A stretch of DNA of 41,768 nucleotides, taken from contig UQZY01000016.1 in NCBI GenBank assembly GCA_900545655.1, forward strand, positions 1-41,768, given 5' to 3'. The stretch's first letter is position 1; each line of letters starts with the position of its first letter. The position numbers and the translations under genes were made by a program. The notes beneath the pieces are model-generated. The model saw only the letters and a program-made list of their open reading frames with translations, was not told the DNA's origin and did not search any database. Shown piece after piece: positions 25,388 to 33,523 of this stretch. The stretch is from an uncultured Oscillospiraceae bacterium. Its GTDB lineage: Bacteria; Bacillota; Clostridia; Oscillospirales; Acutalibacteraceae.

Positions 25388-25596
25388 CTTTCGCCTTATT
25401 CAAACAAAGTCCTGCAATTCCAGTGCACCGGCCTTTTCAGCACAACATCCGGCTTTTTTCAGCAAAGCCTTATGAAGTTAAACAGTTTCGTAACCGATAA
25501 AACAAATATTGTGCTCCCTCGAATACGACCATTTCGGTCACATTGTATCATTCTCCTTTCTCTTTTTCAAGAGGTAGAAGAAGAAATAATACACCC

Positions 25597-26045
25597 CTAA
25601 TCAATAAACCGGCCTCTTTGGAAAATTTTATTAATTTTTTCTATCGCATACAACGGTAAATTAAAAAGTCCATCTTCTTTTTTAAAATCAGCCATCGAAG
25701 TACGAACAGAAATCTTCGGTTTGAATTTTTCCTGATAAGTTTTAAGTTTTTTCGCTTTTAGATTTATTTCTGCCTTAACTTCTACGGGAATGATTTTTTC
25801 GCCGGTATCAACAATAAAATCAATCTCACAAGAGCTTCTGTCGTTGGTGTAATAATAAACGCCTAAATCATCGATAGTCTTAAGTTGCTGGCATACGTAT
25901 TGTTCGGTGAGTGCGCCCTTAAATTCAACAAAAAGATCATTCCCATCGAGCAATGTGCGTTGGCGAAGTCCTGCCATACATCCAAGCAACCCCACATCAA
26001 GAACAAATAACTTAAAGCCCTTTTCTCTATAACTATTCGGTACAT
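25597..26045 (-). pseudogene. DUF4143 ATPase with internal deletion
   Basis: The start MYRIVIEK, preceded by GAGGTG, matches the N terminus of the intact ATPase at 15752-17050. After eight codons it joins, one frame off, to the C-terminal DUF4143 part (GFKLFVLDVGLLG to the end), which is about 75% identical to the same part of the intact gene by eye. About 290 codons, including Walker A and B, are missing. The C-terminal frame remains open for about 140 codons. Confidence 0.85.
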
Positions 26046-26100
26046 ACACACACCTCTATACAGTATTTACACTTATATATGCCACATCAAAACAAAAATT

Positions 26101-26186
26101 ACACCGAAAAATTGTGGTTGCACTACACTTTTTACACCGAAAAACTGTGACTTCACCACACTTTTTACACCGAATAATTGTAAAAA
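26101..26186. repeat. 2.6 copies of a 33-bp tandem repeat
   Basis: Units start at 26101, 26134 and 26167 with acaccga, and the first two end in CTTTTT. The repeat begins 56 bp upstream of the DUF4143 pseudogene start, as the related repeats at 17105 do for the intact gene. Contiguous units without spacers rule out a CRISPR array. Confidence 0.75.
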
Positions 26187-26226
26187 GGTATAAGTATACA
26201 GCTTTTTCCTTCAATCTTTATAATCG

Positions 26227-26255
26227 TTGCTTAAAAAGGTAAAATACATTATTAT
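26227..26255 (+). promoter_or_regulatory. Sigma-A promoter
   Basis: TTGCTT (26227-26232) and TATTAT (26250-26255) with a 17-bp spacer stand about 40 bp upstream of the ATG at 26297. Confidence 0.6.
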
Positions 26256-26296
26256 ATAAATGACAACTACATAAATGAATGACGGTGAAATAAAGC

Positions 26297-26770
26297 ATGG
26301 AATTCATAAATTCATACAAAAAACTCGAAAAGCTGTGTGGAGAAATATATGGGAGTAACCATGGTATCTCATCATATATTGACGAAATGATATGTACGCC
26401 TTCGGCTTCTCAATATATCCTGGGATGGAATGAAGATTTAAAGATGCTTAAACACTATCGCTGGGTCAGAAATAAAATTGTTCACGAACCGGATTGTAGT
26501 GAAGATAATATGTGCGAGCAGGATGATGCCGAATGGCTCGATAACTTTTATTCCAGAATTATGAGTCAAACAGACCCTCTTACTTTATATCGCACAGCAA
26601 CAAATCAGAAAAAGGCACATAAATCGTTTGATATGCATGATGATTTACAGTTGCGTGCAAGGGATAAATCAAACCGTAAATTTACGGGGTTCATGATTTT
26701 CATTGCGTGTGTTTTGGTTATTATTGCAGCGGTGTTAATTCTGAGATTTTTAACTCTTACAATTTTGTGA
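26297..26770 (+). CDS. Small membrane-anchored protein with HEPN-like motif
   Basis: This 157-residue protein has no family I can assign firmly. The N-terminal two thirds are helical and contain R58-N-K-I-V-H63 in the phrase HYRWVRNKIVHEPD, a pattern of HEPN-type domains. The C terminus (about 129-155) is one hydrophobic helix, so the protein is probably a tail-anchored membrane protein facing the cytoplasm. The ribosome site is weak (GGTGA). A good promoter lies upstream. Its function is unknown; it could be a toxin-like or sensing protein. Confidence 0.6.
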   Translation: MEFINSYKKLEKLCGEIYGSNHGISSYIDEMICTPSASQYILGWNEDLKMLKHYRWVRNKIVHEPDCSEDNMCEQDDAEWLDNFYSRIMSQTDPLTLYRTATNQKKAHKSFDMHDDLQLRARDKSNRKFTGFMIFIACVLVIIAAVLILRFLTLTIL

Positions 26771-26869
26771 CATTTTTCAATCGGTTTTTCGGTGAATAGG
26801 GTGCCCTTTTTTGATATTCTTGTGTTGCGGAAAGGAAATCCGCAAATAAAATTCAAAGGAGCACTTATT

Positions 26870-27310
26870 ATGAAACACAGAAAAAATATTTTCGCAACAT
26901 TATTCGCACTCATCCTTGTAGTGAGCATCATTGCCACGTCGGCAGCAGCTTCGGCAAAAGATAAAGACAATTCCCCTGTCGAGACAATGCCCGAAATTGT
27001 TTCAGTTGACTCTCCCGCCGATTGCGATGTACCGTCTCTCGAAGAGTTCGTCAGAAACCTTGACTCTCTGACCGAGCAGGAAAAATCAGCACTTCTCGCA
27101 GACCTTGCAGAGCTTGCGAAATTTGAAAAGCAAATTGACGATATCTATGCTCGCATGACTGACGAAAATGCAAACAAGCTCTATGATGAGATTTCCGACA
27201 TTGATGACAAAATCACTGATGTACTCGAAAGAAACTCTGCACTTTGGGAGCGTGTTAACGACAAGTATGATGAAAACATTGCTGCAAATGAAGCAGATAT
27301 GGCCTTTTAA
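26870..27310 (+). CDS. Secreted coiled-coil protein
   Basis: This 146-residue protein has a signal peptide (about 1-29, basic KHRKN then a hydrophobic stretch and AAASA). The mature part is acidic and helical with heptad-like patterning (LSEFVRNLDSLTEQEKSALL region and IDDIYARM onwards), predicted as coiled coil. The ATG at 26870 has AAAGGAG upstream. No family is recognised. It is followed by its own terminator and then by a two-component system, which might regulate or sense it. Confidence 0.65.
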   Translation: MKHRKNIFATLFALILVVSIIATSAAASAKDKDNSPVETMPEIVSVDSPADCDVPSLEEFVRNLDSLTEQEKSALLADLAELAKFEKQIDDIYARMTDENANKLYDEISDIDDKITDVLERNSALWERVNDKYDENIAANEADMAF

Positions 27311-27369
27311 ACTTACGTGAATATTTAACTTCACTCCGCAGGAAAAGGCACAGGTAGGCCCATAACAAA

Positions 27370-27398
27370 AAGAGCCGTGTCCGTGCGGCACGGCTCTT
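27370..27398 (+). terminator. Terminator upstream of the two-component system
   Basis: AAGAGCCGTG (27370-27379) and CACGGCTCTT (27389-27398) form a 10-bp stem with a 9-nt loop, followed by ACTCTTT. It ends the secreted-protein transcript 19 bases before the response regulator start. Confidence 0.75.
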
Positions 27399-27416
27399 AC
27401 TCTTTACGGAGGTGCT

Positions 27417-28118
27417 ATGAAACAACTTATCTATGTCGCAGAGGATGAAAAAAATATAAGAGAAACTCTTAAGCGGTTTCTCGAAAATGACGGATACGAG
27501 GTTTGCGCGTTTGAAACAGGAGACGCGCTTTTAGGTGCGTTTTTCAAAAGGCGCGCCGATCTTGTTATTTTAGACATAATGATGCCCGGCACCGACGGAC
27601 TGACCTGCTGTCACCATATACGAGAAAAAGACAAGGTTCCGATCATTCTGCTTACGGCGAAGGATACCGAATACGATTACGTCAATGGTATATTGCAGGG
27701 CGGAGACGATTACCTGACCAAGCCTTTTCGCCCGACTGTACTTTTGATGCGCGTAAAGTCGCTTCTTCGTCGTGTGGAAATGGAGCGCGGAAACGACCCG
27801 ATGGATAAGGATATCACTGTCGGAGATTTACATTTTTCAGGTGATGAAAAACAATTTTTCTGCAAGGGAAAGCCTCTGGCTCTTTCCCCAAACGAGATGA
27901 AAATGCTCCTGTTTTTGATGCGTGGTGAAGGCAAAGCCTTTTCGCGTGATGAGTTGCTCAATCAAATCTGGGGCTATAACGACGAGGTTGAAACCAGAGT
28001 TACGGATGAAACTCTGCGCCGTATACGCAGCAAGCTTTCATCAGCTGACAGTGATGTACTCATTGAAACAGTTTGGGGCTACGGCTACAAGCTACGTTCA
28101 AAGGGAGGCGACGCATGA
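27417..28118 (+). CDS. OmpR/PhoB-family response regulator
   Basis: This 233-residue protein has a receiver domain (1-120) with the acidic pair D10-E11, phosphoacceptor D53 (VILDIMMPG), T80 and K102, and a winged-helix DNA-binding domain (about 130-230, including FSRDELLNQIWGY). GGAGG precedes the ATG. It overlaps the histidine kinase start by 4 nt (ATGA). Targets are not evident. Confidence 0.95.
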   Translation: MKQLIYVAEDEKNIRETLKRFLENDGYEVCAFETGDALLGAFFKRRADLVILDIMMPGTDGLTCCHHIREKDKVPIILLTAKDTEYDYVNGILQGGDDYLTKPFRPTVLLMRVKSLLRRVEMERGNDPMDKDITVGDLHFSGDEKQFFCKGKPLALSPNEMKMLLFLMRGEGKAFSRDELLNQIWGYNDEVETRVTDETLRRIRSKLSSADSDVLIETVWGYGYKLRSKGGDA

Positions 28119-29302
28119 AGCACATAAGAAGAAAAATTACTCTTTCCGTTCTCGGCACCATGCTGGTGGTCTTTGCGGCGCTTCTTGCTACCGTCAATAT
28201 ATTTGTTCCGAAATATCTGACGGCAGAAGCACAAAAAGCAATACTCTTAGAAGATGAACAAAAAAATCCCGTACCTTACGCGGACACAGGTGATAATGAG
28301 GATACTCAGGAGCATTTCCTTACTTCGAGTGTCAGATACCTTGAAATTGAGGGTGAACTGTTTGAGCCGGAATACCTTTCAAAATCCGAGCAGCAGCTAC
28401 GAGAATACTGTCGTACCGAAAAACTGTCCGCTGATGAATTTCACACCTTTAAAACCGACAACAGCCGCTTTGTTTTTCGTTTAACTCAGGTTGAAGCCGA
28501 CGGAGACGAGGATGCGTATTCTTATATCCTTTATGTGGATATCGGAGCGGTTATGCAATATGCCGTTTATCTGAATATCGCCTTTTTTGCAGTACTGGCT
28601 GCTTTAACCGTATTGGTCTGCCTTTTCGGCTGGAAGCTCGGAGGCTACGTTGAAAAAGCGCAGGAATCACAAAAATGGTTTTTCCAAAATGTATCCCATG
28701 AATTAAAAACACCGATGATGGCAATTCAAGGCTGTGCAGACGGTATTCACACCGGCGTTCTCGAGCCGATTGAAGCGTCAAAAGTTATTCTTGAAGAAAA
28801 TGAACAGATGTCTCATCTGGTAGAGGAGCTTCTCGCACTCTCAAGGCTGGAATCGGGCCAATTTAAAGCAGACCTTCATTCGACAGATGTACGCGAGCTT
28901 CTTTATGATTGTCTTCGCAGCACGGAACACATTGCAAAGCAAAAAGGGCTTCACATAATCCCCTGCTTTGACGATTCTCCGATAACGGTAGTCTGTGATG
29001 AAATACAGCTTCGCCGTGCCTTTATGAATATAATCACCAATGCACTGCGTTATGCAAAAGAAGAAATAAAAATCGACTGTACACAAGAAAAAGGAAAAGC
29101 CGTCATCCGTATTCGCGACGACGGAGAAGGCATCTCACCGGAGCTTCTTCCGCATATTTTTGACCGTTTCTTCAGCAACCGTAAAAGCGGAACCGGAATT
29201 GGTCTTGCCTTTGCAAAGGAAATTGTAACCCTACACAAGGGCTCCATACGCGCATCAAACGACAACGGAGCAGTATTTGAAATTATTTTACCCATAGGCT
29301 AG
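28115..29302 (+). CDS. Sensor histidine kinase
   Basis: This 395-residue kinase has two membrane helices (about 8-30 and 155-178) around an extracytoplasmic sensor segment of about 120 residues with no named domain. Then come the dimerization/phosphoacceptor helix (H195 in NVSHELKTPMMAIQG) and the ATPase domain (N box NIITNALRYA, G1 DDGEGI, F box FDRFF, G2 GTGIGLAFAKE). GGGAGG lies just upstream of the ATG. It should phosphorylate the response regulator encoded immediately before it. Confidence 0.95.
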   Translation: MKHIRRKITLSVLGTMLVVFAALLATVNIFVPKYLTAEAQKAILLEDEQKNPVPYADTGDNEDTQEHFLTSSVRYLEIEGELFEPEYLSKSEQQLREYCRTEKLSADEFHTFKTDNSRFVFRLTQVEADGDEDAYSYILYVDIGAVMQYAVYLNIAFFAVLAALTVLVCLFGWKLGGYVEKAQESQKWFFQNVSHELKTPMMAIQGCADGIHTGVLEPIEASKVILEENEQMSHLVEELLALSRLESGQFKADLHSTDVRELLYDCLRSTEHIAKQKGLHIIPCFDDSPITVVCDEIQLRRAFMNIITNALRYAKEEIKIDCTQEKGKAVIRIRDDGEGISPELLPHIFDRFFSNRKSGTGIGLAFAKEIVTLHKGSIRASNDNGAVFEIILPIG

Positions 29303-29325
29303 GGATTGCTTATCACAGCAATCCC
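29302..29325 (+). terminator. Hairpin after the histidine kinase
   Basis: GGGATTGCT (29302-29310) and AGCAATCCC (29317-29325) form a perfect 9-bp stem at the kinase stop. Only a weak T-run follows (GGTTTC). Confidence 0.6.
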
Positions 29326-29355
29326 CGGTTTCATAGGTCAAATTGAATTTTAATC

Positions 29356-29384
29356 TTGTCACATACACAAAAATGACATATAAT
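29356..29384 (+). promoter_or_regulatory. Promoter of tRNA-Gly
   Basis: TTGTCA (29356-29361) and TATAAT (29379-29384) are separated by 17 bp and lie 14 bp upstream of the mature tRNA start. Confidence 0.85.
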
Positions 29385-29398
29385 AGTAGACGTTCTTC

Positions 29399-29472
29399 GC
29401 GGACATAGTTCATCGGTAGAACATCAGCTTCCCAAGCTGAGGAGGCGGGTTCGACTCCCGTTGTCCGCTCCA
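29399..29472 (+). tRNA. tRNA-Gly (anticodon CCC)
   Basis: The acceptor strand GCGGACA pairs with TGTCCGC. The anticodon stem TCAGC/GCTGA encloses loop TTCCCAA with anticodon CCC. The T arm GCGGG-TTCGACT-CCCGT and an encoded CCA end (29470-29472) are present. The gene has its own promoter and terminator. Confidence 0.95.
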
Positions 29473-29481
29473 TTTGAATAC

Positions 29482-29516
29482 AACTTACGAACCTATTACG
29501 GTGTCGTAAGTTTTTT
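29482..29516 (+). terminator. Terminator of tRNA-Gly
   Basis: AACTTACGA (29482-29490) and TCGTAAGTT (29504-29512) form a 9-bp stem followed by a run of T. Confidence 0.85.
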
Positions 29517-29561
29517 AATGTCTAAAATCTAACCAACTGTTAGTTTGGAAGACATATATAG

Positions 29562-29593
29562 ATGTTCTCTTTCTAAGAAGGAGGACATTTTTT
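29562..29593 (+). terminator. Second plus-strand terminator after tRNA-Gly
   Basis: A 12-bp stem with two G-T pairs (29562-29573 with 29577-29588, 3-nt loop) is followed by six T. No plus-strand gene lies between it and the tRNA terminator, so it ends either readthrough or a small RNA. Positions 29594-29670 show nothing further. Confidence 0.6.
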
Positions 29594-29670
29594 AATACTT
29601 AATTTTAAAACAATAGAAACATTAAAACCTAACTCAGCTATTATTGATATTACTAAATTGTAATTTATGA

Positions 29671-30255
29671 TTATTTATATATTCTAATAACCTGATATTC
29701 ATAATGATCATTGGCATTTGAGATTCCTACTGAAATGCCTTTACCATTATTAGCTGTTTCTTTAGCAGAAGATTTTTCTTTGGCTTCTTTTAACAATTCA
29801 TCAATTTCAGAATCAGTAATTTCTTCATTGTTGGCTTTAATCAAAAGTTTTGTATACTTTATAGCAGTAGCTTCATCATACTTGTCATTATCCATATAAA
29901 TAGCACTCATATAAAGAATATCTTTTTCTTTATTTCCGGATGATTCAACCGGTTTTAGGTAGAATGCAACATCATCAGTTAGTGCAAACCAATATTTACC
30001 GTTATCCACAACCATATAATCATCACTAGCAGGTGTATTTAATCCACCATCCATTATTTCAGTATTAAATTTAGCAAGAATAGTATTTACAGTTTCTTTC
30101 TCAACCCATCCATATTTTTTATAAGTTTCTTCTAAATCATTTTTAGCATCTTCTAATTCTTTTTTAGAATCACTAACTGGATTGCTACATCCGGCAAGTC
30201 CTAAAACCATAACTCCACAAAGTAAAATCGCAAATAATTTCTTTTTCATTTTCAT
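29671..30255 (-). CDS. Lipoprotein of unknown function
   Basis: This protein of about 194 residues has a lipoprotein signal: basic MKMKKK, a hydrophobic stretch and lipobox LAGC. A helical segment (DSKKELEDAKNDLEETYKKY) follows, then a region of unknown fold. GGAGG is 4 nt upstream of the ATG at 30255 and 10 nt upstream of a second ATG at 30249, so the exact start is uncertain by two codons. It would be anchored on the outer face of the membrane. No partner genes are evident. Confidence 0.75.
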   Translation of the reverse strand: MKMKKKLFAILLCGVMVLGLAGCSNPVSDSKKELEDAKNDLEETYKKYGWVEKETVNTILAKFNTEIMDGGLNTPASDDYMVVDNGKYWFALTDDVAFYLKPVESSGNKEKDILYMSAIYMDNDKYDEATAIKYTKLLIKANNEEITDSEIDELLKEAKEKSSAKETANNGKGISVGISNANDHYEYQVIRIYK

Positions 30256-30368
30256 TTTTCCTCCTATATTACTCAAACATTATTGAGTCCACAATAAATT
30301 TACTAACTTCTTGTCATTCACTCATTTGTTCTTTAGTACAATTAAAATTAACTAGTCTTAATTTACAA

Positions 30369-30722
30369 TTATTTCAACACTTCATTTAATTCTTCAAGTG
30401 ATAGTCCTTTAATCAGTATATTGTTATCTTTTTCATCAACAACGAACTTCATAAGTTTGTTTATTGCCTCATAATAATCCATATCGCCTAAAACTCCATT
30501 ATTCGTTGTACTTACGAGCATTAATTTCCATTCATCAACTTCTGTATTATCTACTTTATACAATAGTTTTGGATTTTTAGGAAAAGAAGTTAAAGTACAT
30601 TCTGTTAGTGCAAATGCACCAAATGGCTTACCATCTTTGCCATTATAAAAATTTGGATTCACTACATAAGCATTTTCCCAATCATTGTTTTCTTTTTTCT
30701 TAAACTTATCAAATAATCCCAT
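30369..30722 (-). CDS. Small hypothetical cytoplasmic protein
   Basis: This 117-residue protein begins MGLFDKFKKKENNDW, a starting phrase common in unrelated small Firmicutes proteins. It has no signal peptide, membrane helix or recognised domain. It contains a CTLTSFPKNPKLLYKVD strand-rich part and a helical C terminus. The ATG at 30722 has GGAGGAG seven bases upstream. It lies downstream of no obvious partner. Confidence 0.6.
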   Translation of the reverse strand: MGLFDKFKKKENNDWENAYVVNPNFYNGKDGKPFGAFALTECTLTSFPKNPKLLYKVDNTEVDEWKLMLVSTTNNGVLGDMDYYEAINKLMKFVVDEKDNNILIKGLSLEELNEVLK

Positions 30723-30804
30723 AATCAATCTCCTCCATAAATTACTATTTATCTGTCACTCATATATGATTATAACATGAAAACGGATTTTAATTATTAA
30801 AATT

Positions 30805-30833
30805 TGTTATTTAAGGGAAAATGATGTATAATC
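30805..30833 (+). promoter_or_regulatory. Orphan sigma-A promoter
   Basis: TTGTTA (30805-30810) and TATAAT (30828-30833) with a 17-bp spacer point rightwards, where no plus-strand gene exists for more than 10 kb. Confidence 0.6.
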
Positions 30834-30839
30834 ATATAT

Positions 30840-30918
30840 AGAAAGAGAGCAAGTTCGTAAGATGTATTTAAACCGCTCCAAGAAAGTAGCAAGGCAACGC
30901 CTTGCTGCTTTATTTTTT
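30840..30918 (+). ncRNA. Candidate small RNA
   Basis: From a start expected near 30840 the transcript would run about 80 nt to a hairpin AGCAAGGC (30888-30895) / GCCTTGCT (30899-30906) followed by GCTTTATTTTTTA. No convincing reading frame is contained. Its end touches the stop codon of the opposite-strand YolD-like gene, so it could be an antisense RNA, an independent regulator, or simply a bidirectional terminator fed by a chance promoter. Confidence 0.4.
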
Positions 30919-31129
30919 ATGAGGTCATTTCCGCCTCTGTATGAATTATCTCTTCCTCTACCCTGTGTGTCTCGGCAACGATATCTATAGCATCCTCATA
31001 GCCGGTCAGAGCGGAGAACGGTGCAAACTGTGCGGCACGATCATAGAGTGACATATGCTTATGCGTTTTTGAAATATGGTGAGGCATATCTATGATGTCG
31101 TCATACGGTCCCTTATAATCATATGCCAT
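30917..31129 (-). CDS. YolD-like protein
   Basis: This 70-residue protein starts at the ATG with AAAGGAG upstream. The phrases GPYDDIIDMPHHISKTHKHM, then SLYDRAAQFAPFSALTGYEDAI, are typical of YolD-like proteins that accompany Y-family polymerases in Firmicutes. The gene follows the polymerase gene by 33 bases on the same strand. YolD proteins are thought to work with UmuC-like polymerases, but the mechanism is not settled. Confidence 0.8.
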   Translation of the reverse strand: MAYDYKGPYDDIIDMPHHISKTHKHMSLYDRAAQFAPFSALTGYEDAIDIVAETHRVEEEIIHTEAEMTS

Positions 31130-31162
31130 TAAAATTCTCCTTTCTCTCAAAAAAACAGTTAT

Positions 31163-32596
31163 CTACGCCTTGTGACCGCCTATACTGGAATTTCTCTCTG
31201 CACCGGTTGCTCCATCCTCAAGGTTCATACCCTTGAGTATGGCATTCTTTCCGTACCTTTTCTTTATGCTGAGTATGGCCTCCTGTGCACGTCTTTCACG
31301 CTCAAGCTCACGACTTTCTTCTTCACGCTTTTTATCCTCCGCTTCAAAATCCACGAAGAAACTTAACTGTTCAACGTCTTCTCCCTTTGAAACCGTTTCC
31401 TCTTTTACAACGTGGTTTGCAACAACATACATACGACGGACAAACAACTCTTTATTCACCGTGCGGTCAAAAATCTCCGTGACCGCTTTTGTTATAAGCT
31501 TTGTTGAGGATGTCTGTCTGCCGAGGTCCTGCGTACCGTGAGCAGCTTTCGGAAGCCTTCTTCCGTAGCGATCCTCCTCCACCGATCCCTTATAACGAGA
31601 GGAAAGCTCCGGAATTTCAAGGCATATGCGGTCATATCCCACAGTCAATTCAACACTGTCCGTAACAAGACGTTTTCTGACAAGGTCAAGTGACAATGCA
31701 TCTGCCATCTCACGCACAACCAGGCGTGCTTTTTCAAAGGTGTACGGTTCTTTTAAAACCTGCCCCGAGCTAATACTGTTTTCAGACGGCTTATAGGCTC
31801 TGATATCCGCAATCGTACACGGCTCATAGCCCCAGGCATGGTCTATAAGAAGTTCCGCATTGATACCGAACAATTTATAAAGAAGCTCCTCATTATAGGT
31901 GGACTTACGGGCAACGTCTCCCATAGTGAACATACCGTTTTCCTCGAGTTTTTTTGCGGTTCCTCTACCGACTCTCCAAAAATCAGTAAGCGGCTTATGG
32001 CTCCAAAGAGTCTCTCTGTAGGTTCGCTCATCAAGTTCACATATGCGCACACCGTTTTCATCCGGCTGTACATGCTTTGCTCCGATATCCATCGCAACCT
32101 TGCAAAGATAAAGGTTCGTACCCACTCCCGCCGTCGCCGTAATTCCCGTTTGCTTCAAAACGTCCTTTATGATATGCATGGCGAACTCACGAGCGGTCAT
32201 TTTGTACGTGGCGAGGTAGTTTGTAACATCCATAAACACCTCGTCAACAGAGTAGACATGTATATCCTCTTTTGCAACATACTTAAGATATATGTCAAAT
32301 ATCTGTGTACTTACCTCAACATATCTTCCCATTCGCGGCGGAGCGACGATATATTCTATTTTCTCCCCCGTCATCCGCTGAATTTCGCGTGTTTTCCGTA
32401 CAACCTCAAAAAGACGCGGGCGTCCCGGTATTCCGTACTTTTTAAGAGCCGGAGACACGGCAAGACATATGGTTTTTTCTGTTCTTGATTCATCAGCCAC
32501 AACCAGCTTTGCCTTAAGCGGATCAAGGCCGCGGTCCATACACTCGACGGAGGCATAAAAGGACTTTAAGTCTATGGCGATATATGATCGGTTCAA
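31163..32596 (-). CDS. Y-family (UmuC-like) DNA polymerase
   Basis: This 477-residue translesion polymerase has the palm motif IAIDLKSFYASVEC near the start, catalytic YSVDEVFMDVT (about 112-122), thumb/HhH region (FWRVGRGTAKKLEENG) and a C-terminal little-finger domain. It copies damaged DNA with low fidelity. The start codon is TTG at 32596 with AAGGTG four bases upstream. The gene begins 21 bases after the ABC permease stop, so it may be read from the transporter promoter as well. Confidence 0.93.
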   Translation of the reverse strand: MNRSYIAIDLKSFYASVECMDRGLDPLKAKLVVADESRTEKTICLAVSPALKKYGIPGRPRLFEVVRKTREIQRMTGEKIEYIVAPPRMGRYVEVSTQIFDIYLKYVAKEDIHVYSVDEVFMDVTNYLATYKMTAREFAMHIIKDVLKQTGITATAGVGTNLYLCKVAMDIGAKHVQPDENGVRICELDERTYRETLWSHKPLTDFWRVGRGTAKKLEENGMFTMGDVARKSTYNEELLYKLFGINAELLIDHAWGYEPCTIADIRAYKPSENSISSGQVLKEPYTFEKARLVVREMADALSLDLVRKRLVTDSVELTVGYDRICLEIPELSSRYKGSVEEDRYGRRLPKAAHGTQDLGRQTSSTKLITKAVTEIFDRTVNKELFVRRMYVVANHVVKEETVSKGEDVEQLSFFVDFEAEDKKREEESRELERERRAQEAILSIKKRYGKNAILKGMNLEDGATGAERNSSIGGHKA

Positions 32597-32617
32597 GTCG
32601 CACCTTCTTTATCATCA

Positions 32618-33523
32618 TTATACATTATTTTTACGACCGCTCATGATGTTCAGGAGAACATACAATGCGGTAAAAAGAAGACCAGCACCGGCTAAAATTA
32701 TATACATCGACGGAATCCCGACCTTTGAGCCGGAGAAATAAATGTTACAGTCAATTGAGTCTTTTATGGCTTCTACAACCTCTGTCGGAAAGCCCTTTTC
32801 ATACATCTCCCTGTACACCCCTCTCAGAGCGTGGTTCCTTATAAGGCTTGTTCCGTATGTTCCCGGAAGAAATGAAAGGAGCTTTTGAAGTCCCTCGGAA
32901 AAGCTGGATATGGGCATATACGCACCGCAGATGAATCCGTATCCTGCGCTGACTATAGTTCCCACCGCAGACGCCTGTCCGTTAGTTGAAAGAAAAAAGT
33001 TCACACAAGAGGAAAGTGAAACTCCGAAAAGTGTTAGAAGCACAACGTCGAGAATAAGAAGAAATACATCCGAAGCAGACAGATACCAGCCCGTTTTCGA
33101 AAGGTAAAGGAGACATATAAAAAGACCCGTAAAGCTTATTATCATAGTCGTTGCGGCGGATGCCAGAAAATAACTAAGCGCAAGCGTGGATCTCTTAACG
33201 GGTGTTACGGTTATATCTTTTCTTGCACCGGTTACTTTATCCTGAATCATGAGAAGATTTGAACAAAATGAAACTGTCACACAGCACACGGCAAGAATAG
33301 AGGAAACAAGTTCTCCTCCAACGGTTGCATTTATGAGTGAATCCGCAACCTTTAGACCCTTCGGGAGTGCGGATACAAAGCTGTCTCTGAAAACATCCGC
33401 AAGAAAGGTCACATACAAAACAAGCAAAATAACCGGAGTAATCAGCGAAGAAAAGAACATACCCTTATCCTTGAAAAAGAGCTTTATGTTTCGTTCCGTT
33501 AAGTTTAAAAGGCCTGTCATCAT
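32618..33523 (-). CDS. ABC-2 type transporter permease
   Basis: This 301-residue integral membrane protein has about six hydrophobic helices and an ABC-2 membrane domain layout with a large loop after helix 1. It pairs with the ATPase encoded just upstream, overlapping it by 4 nt. Such DrrB-like permeases export drugs, lipids or peptides; the substrate cannot be read from the sequence. Confidence 0.9.
   Translation of the reverse strand: MMTGLLNLTERNIKLFFKDKGMFFSSLITPVILLVLYVTFLADVFRDSFVSALPKGLKVADSLINATVGGELVSSILAVCCVTVSFCSNLLMIQDKVTGARKDITVTPVKRSTLALSYFLASAATTMIISFTGLFICLLYLSKTGWYLSASDVFLLILDVVLLTLFGVSLSSCVNFFLSTNGQASAVGTIVSAGYGFICGAYMPISSFSEGLQKLLSFLPGTYGTSLIRNHALRGVYREMYEKGFPTEVVEAIKDSIDCNIYFSGSKVGIPSMYIILAGAGLLFTALYVLLNIMSGRKNNV

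Noticed and set aside
26101..26186. Possible CRISPR array
   Set aside because: The 33-bp units are contiguous with no unique spacers, fewer than three copies exist, and no cas genes are present.
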